Below are positions 46,013 to 54,918 of a stretch of DNA of 64,000 nucleotides, in pieces. The position numbers and the translations under genes are program-made. Under the pieces are notes generated by a model that worked only from the letters and a program-made list of their open reading frames with translations, ran no database searches and was not told where the DNA came from. Location: assembly GCF_019264445.1 (NCBI RefSeq), contig NZ_JAHVAB010000082.1, forward strand, positions 31,153 to 95,152, given 5' to 3'. Position 1 is the stretch's first letter; every line of letters begins with the position of its first letter. This stretch comes from Hydrogenophaga sp. (lineage in GTDB: Bacteria > Pseudomonadota > Gammaproteobacteria > Burkholderiales > Burkholderiaceae_C).

Positions 46013-46909
46013 TCAGACGTCCAGCGGAACGGCGGCCTGGCGCAGGGCGCGGCGGCGCTGCGCGTGGTCGGGCATCACGCTGGCCACCACGTCCCAGAAC
46101 TGCGGGCTGTGGTCCATGTGGTGCAGGTGGCTGAGTTCGTGGACCACCACGTAGTCGATCATGTCCAGCTTGAGGTGGATCAGGCGCCAGTTCAGGCGGA
46201 TGGAGCCGTCCGCGCTCGCGCTGCCCCAGCGGGTGCCGGCGCTGGACAGGCGCAGCTTGCTGTAGCGCACGCCCAGCTGCGGCGCAAAGTGGTCCAGCCG
46301 CTGGGTGAAAAGCGCCTTGGCCTGCTTCATCAGCCAGGCCTGCGCTGCATCGCGAATCTGCGGCTCCAGCGCGCTGCGCGCCAGGCCCAGGTGCAAGGTC
46401 GCCAGGCCCGTGGCCGGCGTGGCCGGCTGGAACACCGCGCCCACCTGCTTGAACGTGTGCGCCGGGTCCAGCACGAGGCGAATGCGCTCGCCCAGGTAGT
46501 CGAACTCGACGCCATCGGCCCAACGGATGCGCGCCTGCTCCATCTCACCGGCACGGGCTCGCGCGTGTTGCAGCTTCTCCAGCACCCAGGCCGACTTGTC
46601 GTGCAACAAAGCCTCCACCTCGCCCACCGGCGTCCAGCGCGGCGCGCTCACGCTCAGCCCGTCGGTGCTGACCGACAGGCCGATGGTGCGGCGTTTGCCG
46701 CGCTTGAATTCGTAGGCCACATCGCACGCACCCAGCCGCAGCATGCGGTTGGCGCGCGGGTGGTGCCAGGCGGCGGGCTGAAACACCTGGCTCATGGGCA
46801 ACGCAGGCGACGCAGCCACCGCCACCACGGGTGGCGTGGGTGCGGGGCGCAGCGGCTCTGGTGTGGGGCCGCCGAGAAAATCGAGCGCCAGTTGCACGAA
46901 GCGCTGCAT
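46013..46909 (-). CDS. YgjP-like (SprT/DUF45) metallopeptidase family protein
   Basis: 298 aa. The zinc site is the HELSHLHHMDHS motif near the C terminus, preceded by the family block WGSASADGSIRLNWRLI. The N-terminal part has the VxRxKRRTIGLSV strand typical of the family. Probably a cytoplasmic zinc protease-like protein with unknown substrate. The ATG at 46909 (MQRFVQLALDF) lies 8 bases after the plsC stop, in a tight run with plsC and gmhB. Confidence 0.88.
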   Translation of the reverse strand: MQRFVQLALDFLGGPTPEPLRPAPTPPVVAVAASPALPMSQVFQPAAWHHPRANRMLRLGACDVAYEFKRGKRRTIGLSVSTDGLSVSAPRWTPVGEVEALLHDKSAWVLEKLQHARARAGEMEQARIRWADGVEFDYLGERIRLVLDPAHTFKQVGAVFQPATPATGLATLHLGLARSALEPQIRDAAQAWLMKQAKALFTQRLDHFAPQLGVRYSKLRLSSAGTRWGSASADGSIRLNWRLIHLKLDMIDYVVVHELSHLHHMDHSPQFWDVVASVMPDHAQRRRALRQAAVPLDV

Positions 46910-46917
46910 GGCGATGC

Positions 46918-47667
46918 TCAGGCGGCGGGATACGCCTCGGGATCGAGCCGGCGCATTTCCGCTTCGATCCAGGCCTCGACTTCGCGCATGAGCTCGTCGG
47001 GCTCGCGGCCCTGGCTCGGAATGGGCTTGCCGATCGAGAACTCCACCGTGCCCGGCTTCTTGATGAAGGCCTTGCGCGGCCAGCATTTCGCCGAGGTCAC
47101 GGCAATGGGGATCACCGGGGCGCCGGTTTCACAAGCCAGCCGCGTGCCGCCGCTCTTGTAGGTGCCCTTTTGCCCACGCGGGATGCGCGTGCCCTCGGGA
47201 AACATGATCACCCACGTGCCCTGGTTGAGCAGCCGCTGGCCTTGCTCGACCACCTTGCTGAACGCCTGCGCGCGCTTGCTGCGGTCGATGTGAATCATGT
47301 CCATGCGGCCCATCGCCCACCCAAAGAACGGCACGTAGAGCAGCTCCTTCTTGAACACGTAGGCCAGCGGGTGCGGCATCAGCGTGGGCATGCAAAACGT
47401 TTCCCAGGTGGACTGGTGCTTGAGCAGCAGGATGGCCGGTGCGGTGCTGCCCACCGGCAGGTTCTCAAAGCCGATCACCTCATTGCGGATGCCCAGCATG
47501 AGCTTGCCGCTGCTCACCGCCAGCTTGAGCCAGCCCGCGCACAGCCAGTAGATCTGCATGCTGTTGAGAAAGGGCGCGGTCACCAGCACGGCGATCGCCC
47601 AGGGCACCACCGTCACCGCCATGAACAGGGTGTGCAGGACGGAGCGCAGCAGGTTGATGAGGATCAT
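46918..47667 (-). CDS. plsC: 1-acyl-sn-glycerol-3-phosphate acyltransferase
   Basis: 249 aa with an N-terminal membrane anchor. The acyltransferase blocks are present: KHQSTWET (an HX4E form of the usual HX4D motif), the FPEGTRIPRG block and VIPIAV. It makes phosphatidic acid at the inner membrane. The HX4E form occurs in some betaproteobacterial PlsC proteins, to my knowledge, so it need not mean loss of activity. It is downstream of gmhB by 12 bases. Confidence 0.92.
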   Translation of the reverse strand: MILINLLRSVLHTLFMAVTVVPWAIAVLVTAPFLNSMQIYWLCAGWLKLAVSSGKLMLGIRNEVIGFENLPVGSTAPAILLLKHQSTWETFCMPTLMPHPLAYVFKKELLYVPFFGWAMGRMDMIHIDRSKRAQAFSKVVEQGQRLLNQGTWVIMFPEGTRIPRGQKGTYKSGGTRLACETGAPVIPIAVTSAKCWPRKAFIKKPGTVEFSIGKPIPSQGREPDELMREVEAWIEAEMRRLDPEAYPAA

Positions 47668-47679
47668 GGCGTCGGAGGG

Positions 47680-48267
47680 TCAGGGGGTGGTGGGCTGCGC
47701 GAGCAGCCAGTCGGCAAAGGCGCCGAGGTCGTCGTGGGGATGGGTACCGGGCGGCACGTCGGGCGCGAGCGCGGCCAGGTCGGCGTCCGAGCCCTGGCCC
47801 AGGCGGCCCCGCAGGTGTTCGGACTTGCCCGTCATCAGCAAATGGGTGCGACAGCCCGCCGCCGCCGCGGCGCGCACATGCCGCATCGCATTACCGGCGG
47901 CGTGAACCGAGGCCATGGGCACACCAAAGCGCGCACCGATCTGCACAAACAGGCCCGGGGCAGGCTTGCGGCAGGCGCACGCGTCTTCCGGTGCGTGGGG
48001 ACAGAAAAACACCGCTTCCACACGCGCACCCGCCGCAGCCAGCTGGCGGTGCATCTTGGCGTGGATGGCGTTGAGCGAGGCCATGTCGAACAGCCCACGC
48101 CCGATGCCGGACTGGTTGGTGGCCAGCACAACGCGCCAGCCCCCGTGGTTGAGCCGCGCCACCGCCTCGAGCGCACCGGGCAAGGCCTCCCACTCGTCCG
48201 GCGAGGCGACGTAGTCGTCGCGGCTGCGGTTGAGCGTGCCGTCGCGGTCGAGGATGAGGAGCTTCAT
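47680..48267 (-). CDS. gmhB: GmhB-like heptose bisphosphate phosphatase (motif IV altered)
   Basis: 195 aa HAD phosphatase with DRDGTLN (motif I), ATNQSGIGRGL, and the zinc-binding CPHAPEDACACRKP loop characteristic of GmhB. The family dephosphorylates heptose 1,7-bisphosphate for LPS core synthesis. However, motif IV, normally a GD..xD pattern that binds Mg2+ (for example GDKLED in E. coli), reads GNAMRHV here, so both acidic residues are missing. It is positioned between glyS and plsC as in other Burkholderiales. Activity is therefore doubtful; the gene is otherwise intact. Confidence 0.88.
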   Translation of the reverse strand: MKLLILDRDGTLNRSRDDYVASPDEWEALPGALEAVARLNHGGWRVVLATNQSGIGRGLFDMASLNAIHAKMHRQLAAAGARVEAVFFCPHAPEDACACRKPAPGLFVQIGARFGVPMASVHAAGNAMRHVRAAAAAGCRTHLLMTGKSEHLRGRLGQGSDADLAALAPDVPPGTHPHDDLGAFADWLLAQPTTP

Positions 48268-48275
48268 GGGTGGTC

Positions 48276-50402
48276 TCAGGTGGCGAGGCGTGAGAGATCG
48301 GCCACTCGGTTCATGGCTTCGTGCAACTGCTTGAGCAAACCCAGGCGGTTGGCCTTGAGCGCGGGGTCGTCAGCGTTGACCATCACACCGTCGAAGAACG
48401 CGTCGACCGGCGCGCGCAGGGCCGCGAGCGCTTGCAGCGAGCCGGTGTAGTCGCCCGCGTCGAACCGGGCTTTGGCGGCGGGCACGGTGGCCTGCATGGC
48501 AGCGAAGAGATCCTTCTCGGCCGGCTCGACCAGCGCGGAGGCATTCACCGTTGCAGCCACCTCGCCCTCTGACTTCTTGAGGATGTTGCCAATGCGCTTG
48601 TTGGCGGCAGCCAGGGCTGGAGCTTCGGGCAGGGCGGCAAAGGCACGCACGGCAGCCAGCAACTGCGGCACAACGGCAAGACCGATCCATCGGCCAGAAC
48701 CAACCACCGCATCGACCTCAGCGGCAGAGTAGCCCGATTCGCGGCAATAGCCCTCAAGACGCTCCGACATGAACTCAAGAACATCCGTGCCAGCGTCTGA
48801 GAATCCACGAGGAAACGCGTCAAACGCGGTATTTACCAGCGTGTTGGCTGACAACATCAATCTGCACTCAATCACCAAGCGGATCACACCCAGCGCATGC
48901 CGGCGCAACGCAAACGGATCTTTGTCTCCGGTGGGGCGCTGACCAATGCCGAACAAACCCATAAGCGTCTCCAGCTTGTCGGCCAGCGCCACCACCACGC
49001 CGGTGGTGTTGCGCGGCAGCTCGTCGCCGGCGAAGCGCGGGCGGTAGTGGTCTTCGATTGCGAAGGCGATGTCTTCGGTCAGCCCGTCGTGGCGCGCGTA
49101 GTAGCCGCCCATGATCCCTTGCAGCTCCGGGAACTCGCCCACCATGTCGGTGAGCAGGTCGGTCTTGGCCAGTTGCGCGGCGGTGTCGGCGCTTGCCGCG
49201 AGCACGTCGCCGCCCAGCTGCTGGCCAATGGCCCGCGCGATGGCGCGCACGCGCTCCGTGCGCTCGCCCTGCGTGCCCAGCTTGTTGTGATAGACCACCT
49301 TGCCCAGTCCTTCGACGCGCGAGGCCAGCGTTTTCTTGCGGTCCTGGTCGAAGAAGAATTTGGCGTCCGCCAGGCGCGGGCGCACCACGCGCTCGTTGCC
49401 GCCGATCACCGCACTCGCGTCGGCCGGGCTGATGTTGCTGACCACGAGAAACCGGTTGGTCAGCTTGCCCTGCGCATCCAGCAGCGGGAAGTACTTCTGG
49501 TTGGCCTTCATCGTGAGGATCAGGCATTCCTGCGGCACGTCGAGGAACTGTGGCTCGAATTCGCAGATGAGCACGTTGGGCCGCTCGACCAGTGCCGTCA
49601 CCTCGTCCAGCAGCGCGTCGTCTTCAATCGGCCGGCAGCCACCGCCCACCTTCGCGGCGGCAGCGGCCAGCTGGCGCGCGATCTCGGCCTTGCGCTCGGC
49701 AAACGACGCGATCACCGCGCCGTCTTTCGCCAGCGTGGCGGCGTAGCTGTCGGCGTCTTTCAACACCACCGGCGACACCGCGGCTTCAAAGCGGTGGCCT
49801 TGCGTGGTGTTGCCCGACGTCAAACCCAGCGCCTTGACCGGCACCACGCTGCTGCCGTGCAAGGCCACGAGGCCGTGCGCCGGGCGCACGAAGTTCACGC
49901 TGCTCCAGCCGGGGAGTTCGCAGTCGGTCTCGAGCTGGTAGCTCATGACCTTGGGAATGGGGAGCTTTGCGATCGCTTCGTCCAGCGCTTTCTGCAGGCC
50001 GGTGGCCAGCTCGGCCCCGGGTGCCACGCTGTCGTAGAACAGGGCTTCGGCCTTGCCATCGGGCGCGCGCTTGAGGCCCGCCACCGCGGACGCGTCGGCG
50101 CCGAGTGCGCCCAGGCGCTTGAGCAAGGCGGGCGTGGGCTGGCCGTCAGCGGTGAGCCCCACGCTCACCGGCATGAGCTTTTGCGATACCGCCTTGTCCG
50201 CGGCGCGGGCCAGCACACCGGCCACCTGCGCGGCCAGCCGGCGTGGGGAGGCAAAGGCGGTCACTTGCGCGTCGGCCGGGGCCAGGCCCTGGGCCTTGAG
50301 CTGATCCGCCAGCACGGTGGCAAAGGCATCGCCGAGTTTCTTCAGTGCCTTGGGTGGCAGCTCTTCCACGAACAGTTCGACGAGGAGATTCTGGGTTGTC
50401 AT
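48276..50402 (-). CDS. glyS: glycyl-tRNA synthetase beta subunit
   Basis: 708 aa. Starts with the family N terminus NLLVELFVEELPPKAL and has the later FDQDRKKTLASRVEGLGKVVYHNKLG and KADLLTDMV-like TDLLTDMVGEFPELQGIMGGYYA blocks. It partners with GlyQ to charge tRNA-Gly. It lies 15 bases downstream of glyQ; the pair form one transcription unit with gmhB and plsC. The stretch 48600-48950 has visibly different, less GC-rich codon choice than the rest. Confidence 0.97.
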   Translation of the reverse strand: MTTQNLLVELFVEELPPKALKKLGDAFATVLADQLKAQGLAPADAQVTAFASPRRLAAQVAGVLARAADKAVSQKLMPVSVGLTADGQPTPALLKRLGALGADASAVAGLKRAPDGKAEALFYDSVAPGAELATGLQKALDEAIAKLPIPKVMSYQLETDCELPGWSSVNFVRPAHGLVALHGSSVVPVKALGLTSGNTTQGHRFEAAVSPVVLKDADSYAATLAKDGAVIASFAERKAEIARQLAAAAAKVGGGCRPIEDDALLDEVTALVERPNVLICEFEPQFLDVPQECLILTMKANQKYFPLLDAQGKLTNRFLVVSNISPADASAVIGGNERVVRPRLADAKFFFDQDRKKTLASRVEGLGKVVYHNKLGTQGERTERVRAIARAIGQQLGGDVLAASADTAAQLAKTDLLTDMVGEFPELQGIMGGYYARHDGLTEDIAFAIEDHYRPRFAGDELPRNTTGVVVALADKLETLMGLFGIGQRPTGDKDPFALRRHALGVIRLVIECRLMLSANTLVNTAFDAFPRGFSDAGTDVLEFMSERLEGYCRESGYSAAEVDAVVGSGRWIGLAVVPQLLAAVRAFAALPEAPALAAANKRIGNILKKSEGEVAATVNASALVEPAEKDLFAAMQATVPAAKARFDAGDYTGSLQALAALRAPVDAFFDGVMVNADDPALKANRLGLLKQLHEAMNRVADLSRLAT

Positions 50403-50417
50403 TCTGGTGGCTCCCGC

Positions 50418-51347
50418 TCAGGCGGCCTTCTTCTGTTCGGCTTTGCTCAGCTCGGCGAGCACCTCTTCGCTCCAGGCTTTGGGCGCCATGGGGAAGCCCA
50501 GCCGGGCGCGGCTGTCGAGGTAGCTGCGCGCCACCTTGCGCGCCAGATCGCGGATGCGGCCGATGTAGGCGGCGCGCTCGGTCACGCTGATTGCGCCGCG
50601 CGCATCGAGCAGGTTGAAACTGTGGGCGCACTTGAGCACCTGCTCGTACGCCGGCAGGGCGAGCTGCTGCTCCATGAGATGCCTGGCCTGCTTCTCGTGC
50701 GCGTTGAACGCGGTGAAGAGAAAGTCGGCGTCGCTGTGTTCGAAGTTGTAGGCGGACTGTTCTTTCTCGTTCTGCAGGTACACGTCGCCGTAGCTCAGCG
50801 TGTCGGTCCACCGGAGGTTGTAGACGTTGTCCACGCCTTGCAGGTACATGGCCAGGCGCTCCAGACCGTAGGTGATCTCGCCGGTGGCGGGCTTGCAGTC
50901 AATGCCGCCGACCTGCTGGAAGTAGGTGAACTGCGTCACCTCCATGCCGTTGAGCCAGACCTCCCAGCCCAGGCCCCAGGCGCCCAGCGTGGGGTTTTCC
51001 CAGTCGTCTTCCACAAAGCGGATGTCGTTCTTCTTCAGGTCAAAACCCAGGGCCTCCAGGCTACCAAGGTACAACTCCAGGATGTTGGCCGGCGCCGGCT
51101 TGAGCACCACCTGGTACTGGTAGTAGTGCTGCAGGCGGTTGGGGTTCTCGCCGTAGCGGCCGTCTTTGGGGCGGCGGCTGGGCTGGACGTAGGCGGCCTT
51201 CCAGGGCTCGGGGCCGAGCGCGCGCAAGAAGGTGGCGGTGTGGCTGGTGCCGGCACCCACCTCCATGTCATAGGGCTGCAGCAGCGCGCAGCCTTGGGCG
51301 TCCCAGTAGGACTGCAGTTTCAGAATGATGTGCTGGAAGGTCAACAT
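50418..51347 (-). CDS. glyQ: glycyl-tRNA synthetase alpha subunit
   Basis: 309 aa. The start [20 protein letters not shown] and the [21 protein letters not shown] block are diagnostic of bacterial class II heterotetrameric GlyRS alpha. It binds glycine and ATP. It is followed by glyS after 15 bases. A gap of 110 bases separates it from the unrecognised gene upstream. Confidence 0.97.
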   Translation of the reverse strand: MLTFQHIILKLQSYWDAQGCALLQPYDMEVGAGTSHTATFLRALGPEPWKAAYVQPSRRPKDGRYGENPNRLQHYYQYQVVLKPAPANILELYLGSLEALGFDLKKNDIRFVEDDWENPTLGAWGLGWEVWLNGMEVTQFTYFQQVGGIDCKPATGEITYGLERLAMYLQGVDNVYNLRWTDTLSYGDVYLQNEKEQSAYNFEHSDADFLFTAFNAHEKQARHLMEQQLALPAYEQVLKCAHSFNLLDARGAISVTERAAYIGRIRDLARKVARSYLDSRARLGFPMAPKAWSEEVLAELSKAEQKKAA

Positions 51348-51457
51348 GGAGCTGGCCGGCGCGGCCCGGACGTGGCGATGGAGGACACGCGAAGGCGCAG
51401 GCAGCGCTTTCGCAAGCCCTCGATTTTACGGGCGCGCCCCGTCCGCCCGGTCCCCGG

Positions 51458-52915
51458 TCAGCCTTGCGGGGCATTCTTCCTGGCGTCGGAATCGCCTTGG
51501 GCCTTGGCCAGCGCGAAATACTTGTCCAGCCACAGCCGCGCGATGCGGTTTCTGGAGATTCGCTTGAAGAAGAAGCTGATGGGAATGCCGACCGAATCGG
51601 CGCTCGACACCTGGGCGATGTAGTTGTCGAACGCGTTCATGAGCGTGTTGAGGTCCACCACCTTGTTGCTGCCCTGGTCGATGGTGCCCAGGCCCTGGAT
51701 GACGCTTTGCATGAGACCGCTTTGCATGGCCATGCGCTGGCCGCCTTTCACGGAGCCCTCGGCCATGCTGCTGGGCGTCGGGCGCGAGTCGTAGGACTCG
51801 CCATGCGCCTCCCCACCTGGTTGCCTGTCGCTGAGCAAGGTGGCCACGCCGGTGCGCAGGTGCGCCGACGCCAGCGAAGGCACCGCCCCCAGCACGATCA
51901 GGTTGGCGTGGGTGGACACGTTCTGCGTGCTCAAGAGCTTGCGCACGTTCTCCAGCACCGCTTCGTCCACACCGAAGCCCCCGCTGGCGGCCTTCACCCA
52001 CCCGCCCAGACGAAGCTGGTCCTGCAAGGCGGCTTCCTGCTCCGCCGCCAGGCCGGTGCCGGTCATTTCGTTGTTGACCATGTGCACCATGCCGATGAAG
52101 CTGGAGCCGTAGTTCGCGCCCGTGAGCAAGGTCAATCGTTGGGCGTCAGCCGCCCCTTGCGGCGCCTCGGCGGCCTCGATGACCGAAGACAGGTTGCTGG
52201 TATCGATGCCGTGGCCCGCTGCGGCATGCATGCTGTTCCACACCTCCACCGCCTTGTCCGCGTCCAGCTTGAGCGGTTGCAGCATGGCCGAGGCCCGGTG
52301 CGTGGCGCTGGCCGTGATCACCAGCGTACCGGCCACGCTGTGATGGCGCAGCTGCTGGTGGACCTGGGCGGCGGCCACCTTGGGCACATCTTTCGCGGCA
52401 GAACCCAGCGGCGCCACCGTTTCGCGAATCGCCCCTTCGAGAGAAGACACCGCCGCCGCATCCGCCTCTTCGTTGCCGCCGTACGAGAAGTACTGCACGT
52501 CGATCTTGATCGAGTCGGATGCGAGCGCCAGCCGCTCCACCTTCACACCGGAGAAGTCCAGCGGGCTCTCGAGCCCCGAGACGTTTTCGATCGCGGCCAC
52601 TTGCTCGCGCAGCTGCTGCACCTGGGTGTCGTTGGCGATGCGCGCCACCATGTAGTCGCTTGCGGCCTGGCTCACCGCCTGGTTCAGCTCGGCAATCTTG
52701 GTCTTGAGGTCGCCAATGTCGACCCCCAACCCCACCAGCTCGTTGATGGTCATGCTCAGTCCGCGCCGCATCGCAATGAACGAGTTCATGCGCTCGAACG
52801 CCGCATCGGTTCTCGCCTGCAGGGCCGCAATTTTCTCCAGCAGCTGGGGCAGGTCGGTGTTGACGACGTGCCCCAGCACCAGGGACGGATGATCAAAAGG
52901 GATGGAGGCAGCCAT
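51458..52915 (-). CDS. unrecognised 485-aa protein
   Basis: Starts MAASIPFDHPSLVLGHVVN; no signal peptide or membrane segment is evident. Residues about 20-110 are helical and likely coiled coil (LPQLLEKIAALQARTDAAFERM). The centre is mixed alpha/beta with repeated Ser/Ala/Gly-rich stretches (SATHRASAMLQPLKLDADKAVEVWN). The C-terminal part (DNYIAQVSSADSVGIPISFFFKRI) ends in a basic, helical tail. No family or catalytic motif recognised. There is no Shine-Dalgarno before the ATG; a TATAAA lies six bases upstream, so the mRNA may be leaderless. Confidence 0.75.
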   Translation of the reverse strand: MAASIPFDHPSLVLGHVVNTDLPQLLEKIAALQARTDAAFERMNSFIAMRRGLSMTINELVGLGVDIGDLKTKIAELNQAVSQAASDYMVARIANDTQVQQLREQVAAIENVSGLESPLDFSGVKVERLALASDSIKIDVQYFSYGGNEEADAAAVSSLEGAIRETVAPLGSAAKDVPKVAAAQVHQQLRHHSVAGTLVITASATHRASAMLQPLKLDADKAVEVWNSMHAAAGHGIDTSNLSSVIEAAEAPQGAADAQRLTLLTGANYGSSFIGMVHMVNNEMTGTGLAAEQEAALQDQLRLGGWVKAASGGFGVDEAVLENVRKLLSTQNVSTHANLIVLGAVPSLASAHLRTGVATLLSDRQPGGEAHGESYDSRPTPSSMAEGSVKGGQRMAMQSGLMQSVIQGLGTIDQGSNKVVDLNTLMNAFDNYIAQVSSADSVGIPISFFFKRISRNRIARLWLDKYFALAKAQGDSDARKNAPQG

Positions 52916-52921
52916 GCGCTT

Positions 52922-52964
52922 TTTATAGCGACGGGTCCCCGTTCACTCATGACGGAATCATGAG
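52922..52964 (-). promoter_or_regulatory. candidate promoter/operator for the 51458-52915 gene
   Basis: TATAAA (52922-52927 on the minus strand) ends six bases before the ATG, a leaderless-like arrangement. A perfect inverted repeat CTCATGA-CGGAA-TCATGAG (52946-52964) lies where the -35 region would fall. The repeat could be an operator for this gene or a transcription stop for lnt, which ends at 53021 on the same strand. The -35 hexamer itself is weak. Confidence 0.4.
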
Positions 52965-53020
52965 GATTGGCCGTCCTCCTGCCCAGCGGCTACGGTGCCG
53001 CGCGCGCCAATGGCGGCGTT

Positions 53021-54904
53021 TCAGCGGCGCCGCGTGCGGCCACCCCGGCGGCCCAGGTGGCGCGCCGTGGCGATGAGCAACACCAGCCCCAGGCAGACGA
53101 CCCACAAGGGCATCAAGCCCCATTGCGACGTCCAGCGGGCATAGGGTGTGAGCCCACTGCGGCCCTGCACCGTGGCCTCCAGGCGGCCGGTGGTCAGGCG
53201 CTGCAGCTGGTGCGTGACCGTTCCCTCGTGATCGATGACGGCCGTGGCGCCCGTGTTGGTGGCGCGCAGCATGGGTCGGCCCAGCTCGATCGCGCGCAGG
53301 CGCGAAATCTGCAAATGCTGGTCGATGGCGACGCTGTCGCCGAACCACGCGATGTTGCTCAGGTTGACCAGCACGGTGGGCGCGCCCGACGGTTCGCGGA
53401 ACGAGGCCGCGAGCTCTTCGCCAAACAAATCCTCGTAGCAAATGTTCGCGGCCACGCGCTGGCCCGCCACCGCCCAGGCGGGCTGCCCGAGGGCACCGCG
53501 GTTGAAGTCGCCCAGGGGAATCTTCATCAGGTCGGTGAACCAGCGAAACAGCGGCGGAATGAACTCGCCAAAGGGCACCAGGTGGTGCTTGTCGTAGCGG
53601 TAGAGCCCGTTGTCGGGGGTGTCCAGGCGGGCCTGCCCCTGAAGCCGCCCCGCCGAGCCCGAAGACAGCCCCCAGACCGAGTTGGTGTAGCCCTGCTCCA
53701 GGCTGCCCAGCGGCAGGCCCAGCAAGGCGCTCACGCCGGTCCCGGCGGGTTGCTGTGCCAGGTGGCCAAGCAGCGGCTGCCAGAAGTCGGAGCCGAGCTG
53801 GCCGGGCAGCAGCGGAATGGCGGTCTCGGGCGCAACGACCAGCTGCGGGCCCGTGGCCGAGCTGCGCGCGGCCTGCGCGGCTTCTTCGATCTGCTTCGGG
53901 TACCAGGCCAGGGCCTGCGCCACACCGGTGCCTGGTTCAAACTTCTGGTCTTGCGCAATGTTGCCTTGCAAGAGCCACACCCGCAGCTCGCCGGCGCTGC
54001 CCGTGTCGCGATGGCCCCAACCGCGCCAGGCCGATCCACCGCCCAGCAGGCTCGCCAGCAGCACGCCGACCACGACGAACAGGGCCAGCGAACGCAGTGC
54101 GCCAGGCCAGCCATCCCCCAGACCCGGCACCAGACGCGCCTGCACGCGAGGCGCCGGCGTCGAGATGCGGGCGCCAGCTGCGGCACGCGTCGAAGGACGC
54201 GTGACCGGCGACTGCAGCCACACCGTCACGCGGCGCCAGGCACCAGACACCAGCGACGCCAGGCAGTAAGCCAGCACCGCCGCCAGAAAACCCATGCCGT
54301 ACACCCCCACCAGCGGGGCCCAGGCGGCCATCAGGTCGACCTGCGCATAACCGCCTGCACCCCACGGGAACCCGGTGAACCAGTGTCCCCGCGAGAGCTC
54401 CGCCAGGGTCCAGAGCGATGCAAACATGAGGCCCTGCGCGGTTCGCGACACGGGCGCCCACGCGCACAGCAGCCCCACCGCCACCGCGTAATAGAGCGAC
54501 AACAAACCCGCCAACGCCACTACGGCCAGCACCGCCAGCCAGGCCTGCAAACCGCCGTACGTGTGCAGCGAGATGAACAGCCACCAGAACGTGCCTGAGA
54601 GCCACACGGTGGAGAACACCCAGCCGCGCCAAGCGGCCTGCCCCACGCGGGTGGCGTACTGCAACGCGAGCACGAGCAAGGCCAGCGAGACGATCTGCCA
54701 CCAGCCGTTGGGCTGCCCCACGGCAGTCCCCGGCAAGCTCCAGCCCGCCAGCGGCCAGGCGATGGATGCCGCCTGCAACAGCCCGCCCAGCACGCACAGC
54801 AGGAACCACGCAAATCCGCTGCCGCGCGCATGGCGCCCGGGCGGGCGGCGGCTCATCGGATTGAAGCTCGACGGCGTGTGCAGTGAACCGAACAGGCTTC
54901 GCAT
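53021..54904 (-). CDS. lnt: apolipoprotein N-acyltransferase
   Basis: 627 aa. The N-terminal half has several membrane helices. The C-terminal nitrilase domain carries the catalytic triad: Glu in VVAPETAIPLLP, Lys in YRYDKHHLVPFGEF and Cys in ANICYEDLFGEE. It adds the third acyl chain to lipoproteins in the inner membrane. A long Arg/Ala-rich loop (about residues 235-290) makes it longer than usual. Start 54904 was chosen as the first ATG after the corC stop; 54856 (MSRRPPGRH) is also possible. It follows corC. Confidence 0.94.
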   Translation of the reverse strand: MRSLFGSLHTPSSFNPMSRRPPGRHARGSGFAWFLLCVLGGLLQAASIAWPLAGWSLPGTAVGQPNGWWQIVSLALLVLALQYATRVGQAAWRGWVFSTVWLSGTFWWLFISLHTYGGLQAWLAVLAVVALAGLLSLYYAVAVGLLCAWAPVSRTAQGLMFASLWTLAELSRGHWFTGFPWGAGGYAQVDLMAAWAPLVGVYGMGFLAAVLAYCLASLVSGAWRRVTVWLQSPVTRPSTRAAAGARISTPAPRVQARLVPGLGDGWPGALRSLALFVVVGVLLASLLGGGSAWRGWGHRDTGSAGELRVWLLQGNIAQDQKFEPGTGVAQALAWYPKQIEEAAQAARSSATGPQLVVAPETAIPLLPGQLGSDFWQPLLGHLAQQPAGTGVSALLGLPLGSLEQGYTNSVWGLSSGSAGRLQGQARLDTPDNGLYRYDKHHLVPFGEFIPPLFRWFTDLMKIPLGDFNRGALGQPAWAVAGQRVAANICYEDLFGEELAASFREPSGAPTVLVNLSNIAWFGDSVAIDQHLQISRLRAIELGRPMLRATNTGATAVIDHEGTVTHQLQRLTTGRLEATVQGRSGLTPYARWTSQWGLMPLWVVCLGLVLLIATARHLGRRGGRTRRR

Positions 54905-54918
54905 GCGTGGGGGCAATC

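Noticed and set aside
46918..47667. PlsC HX4E motif as evidence of a dead enzyme
   Set aside because: The variant is, to my knowledge, found in otherwise normal betaproteobacterial PlsC proteins, and the FPEGTR block is intact.
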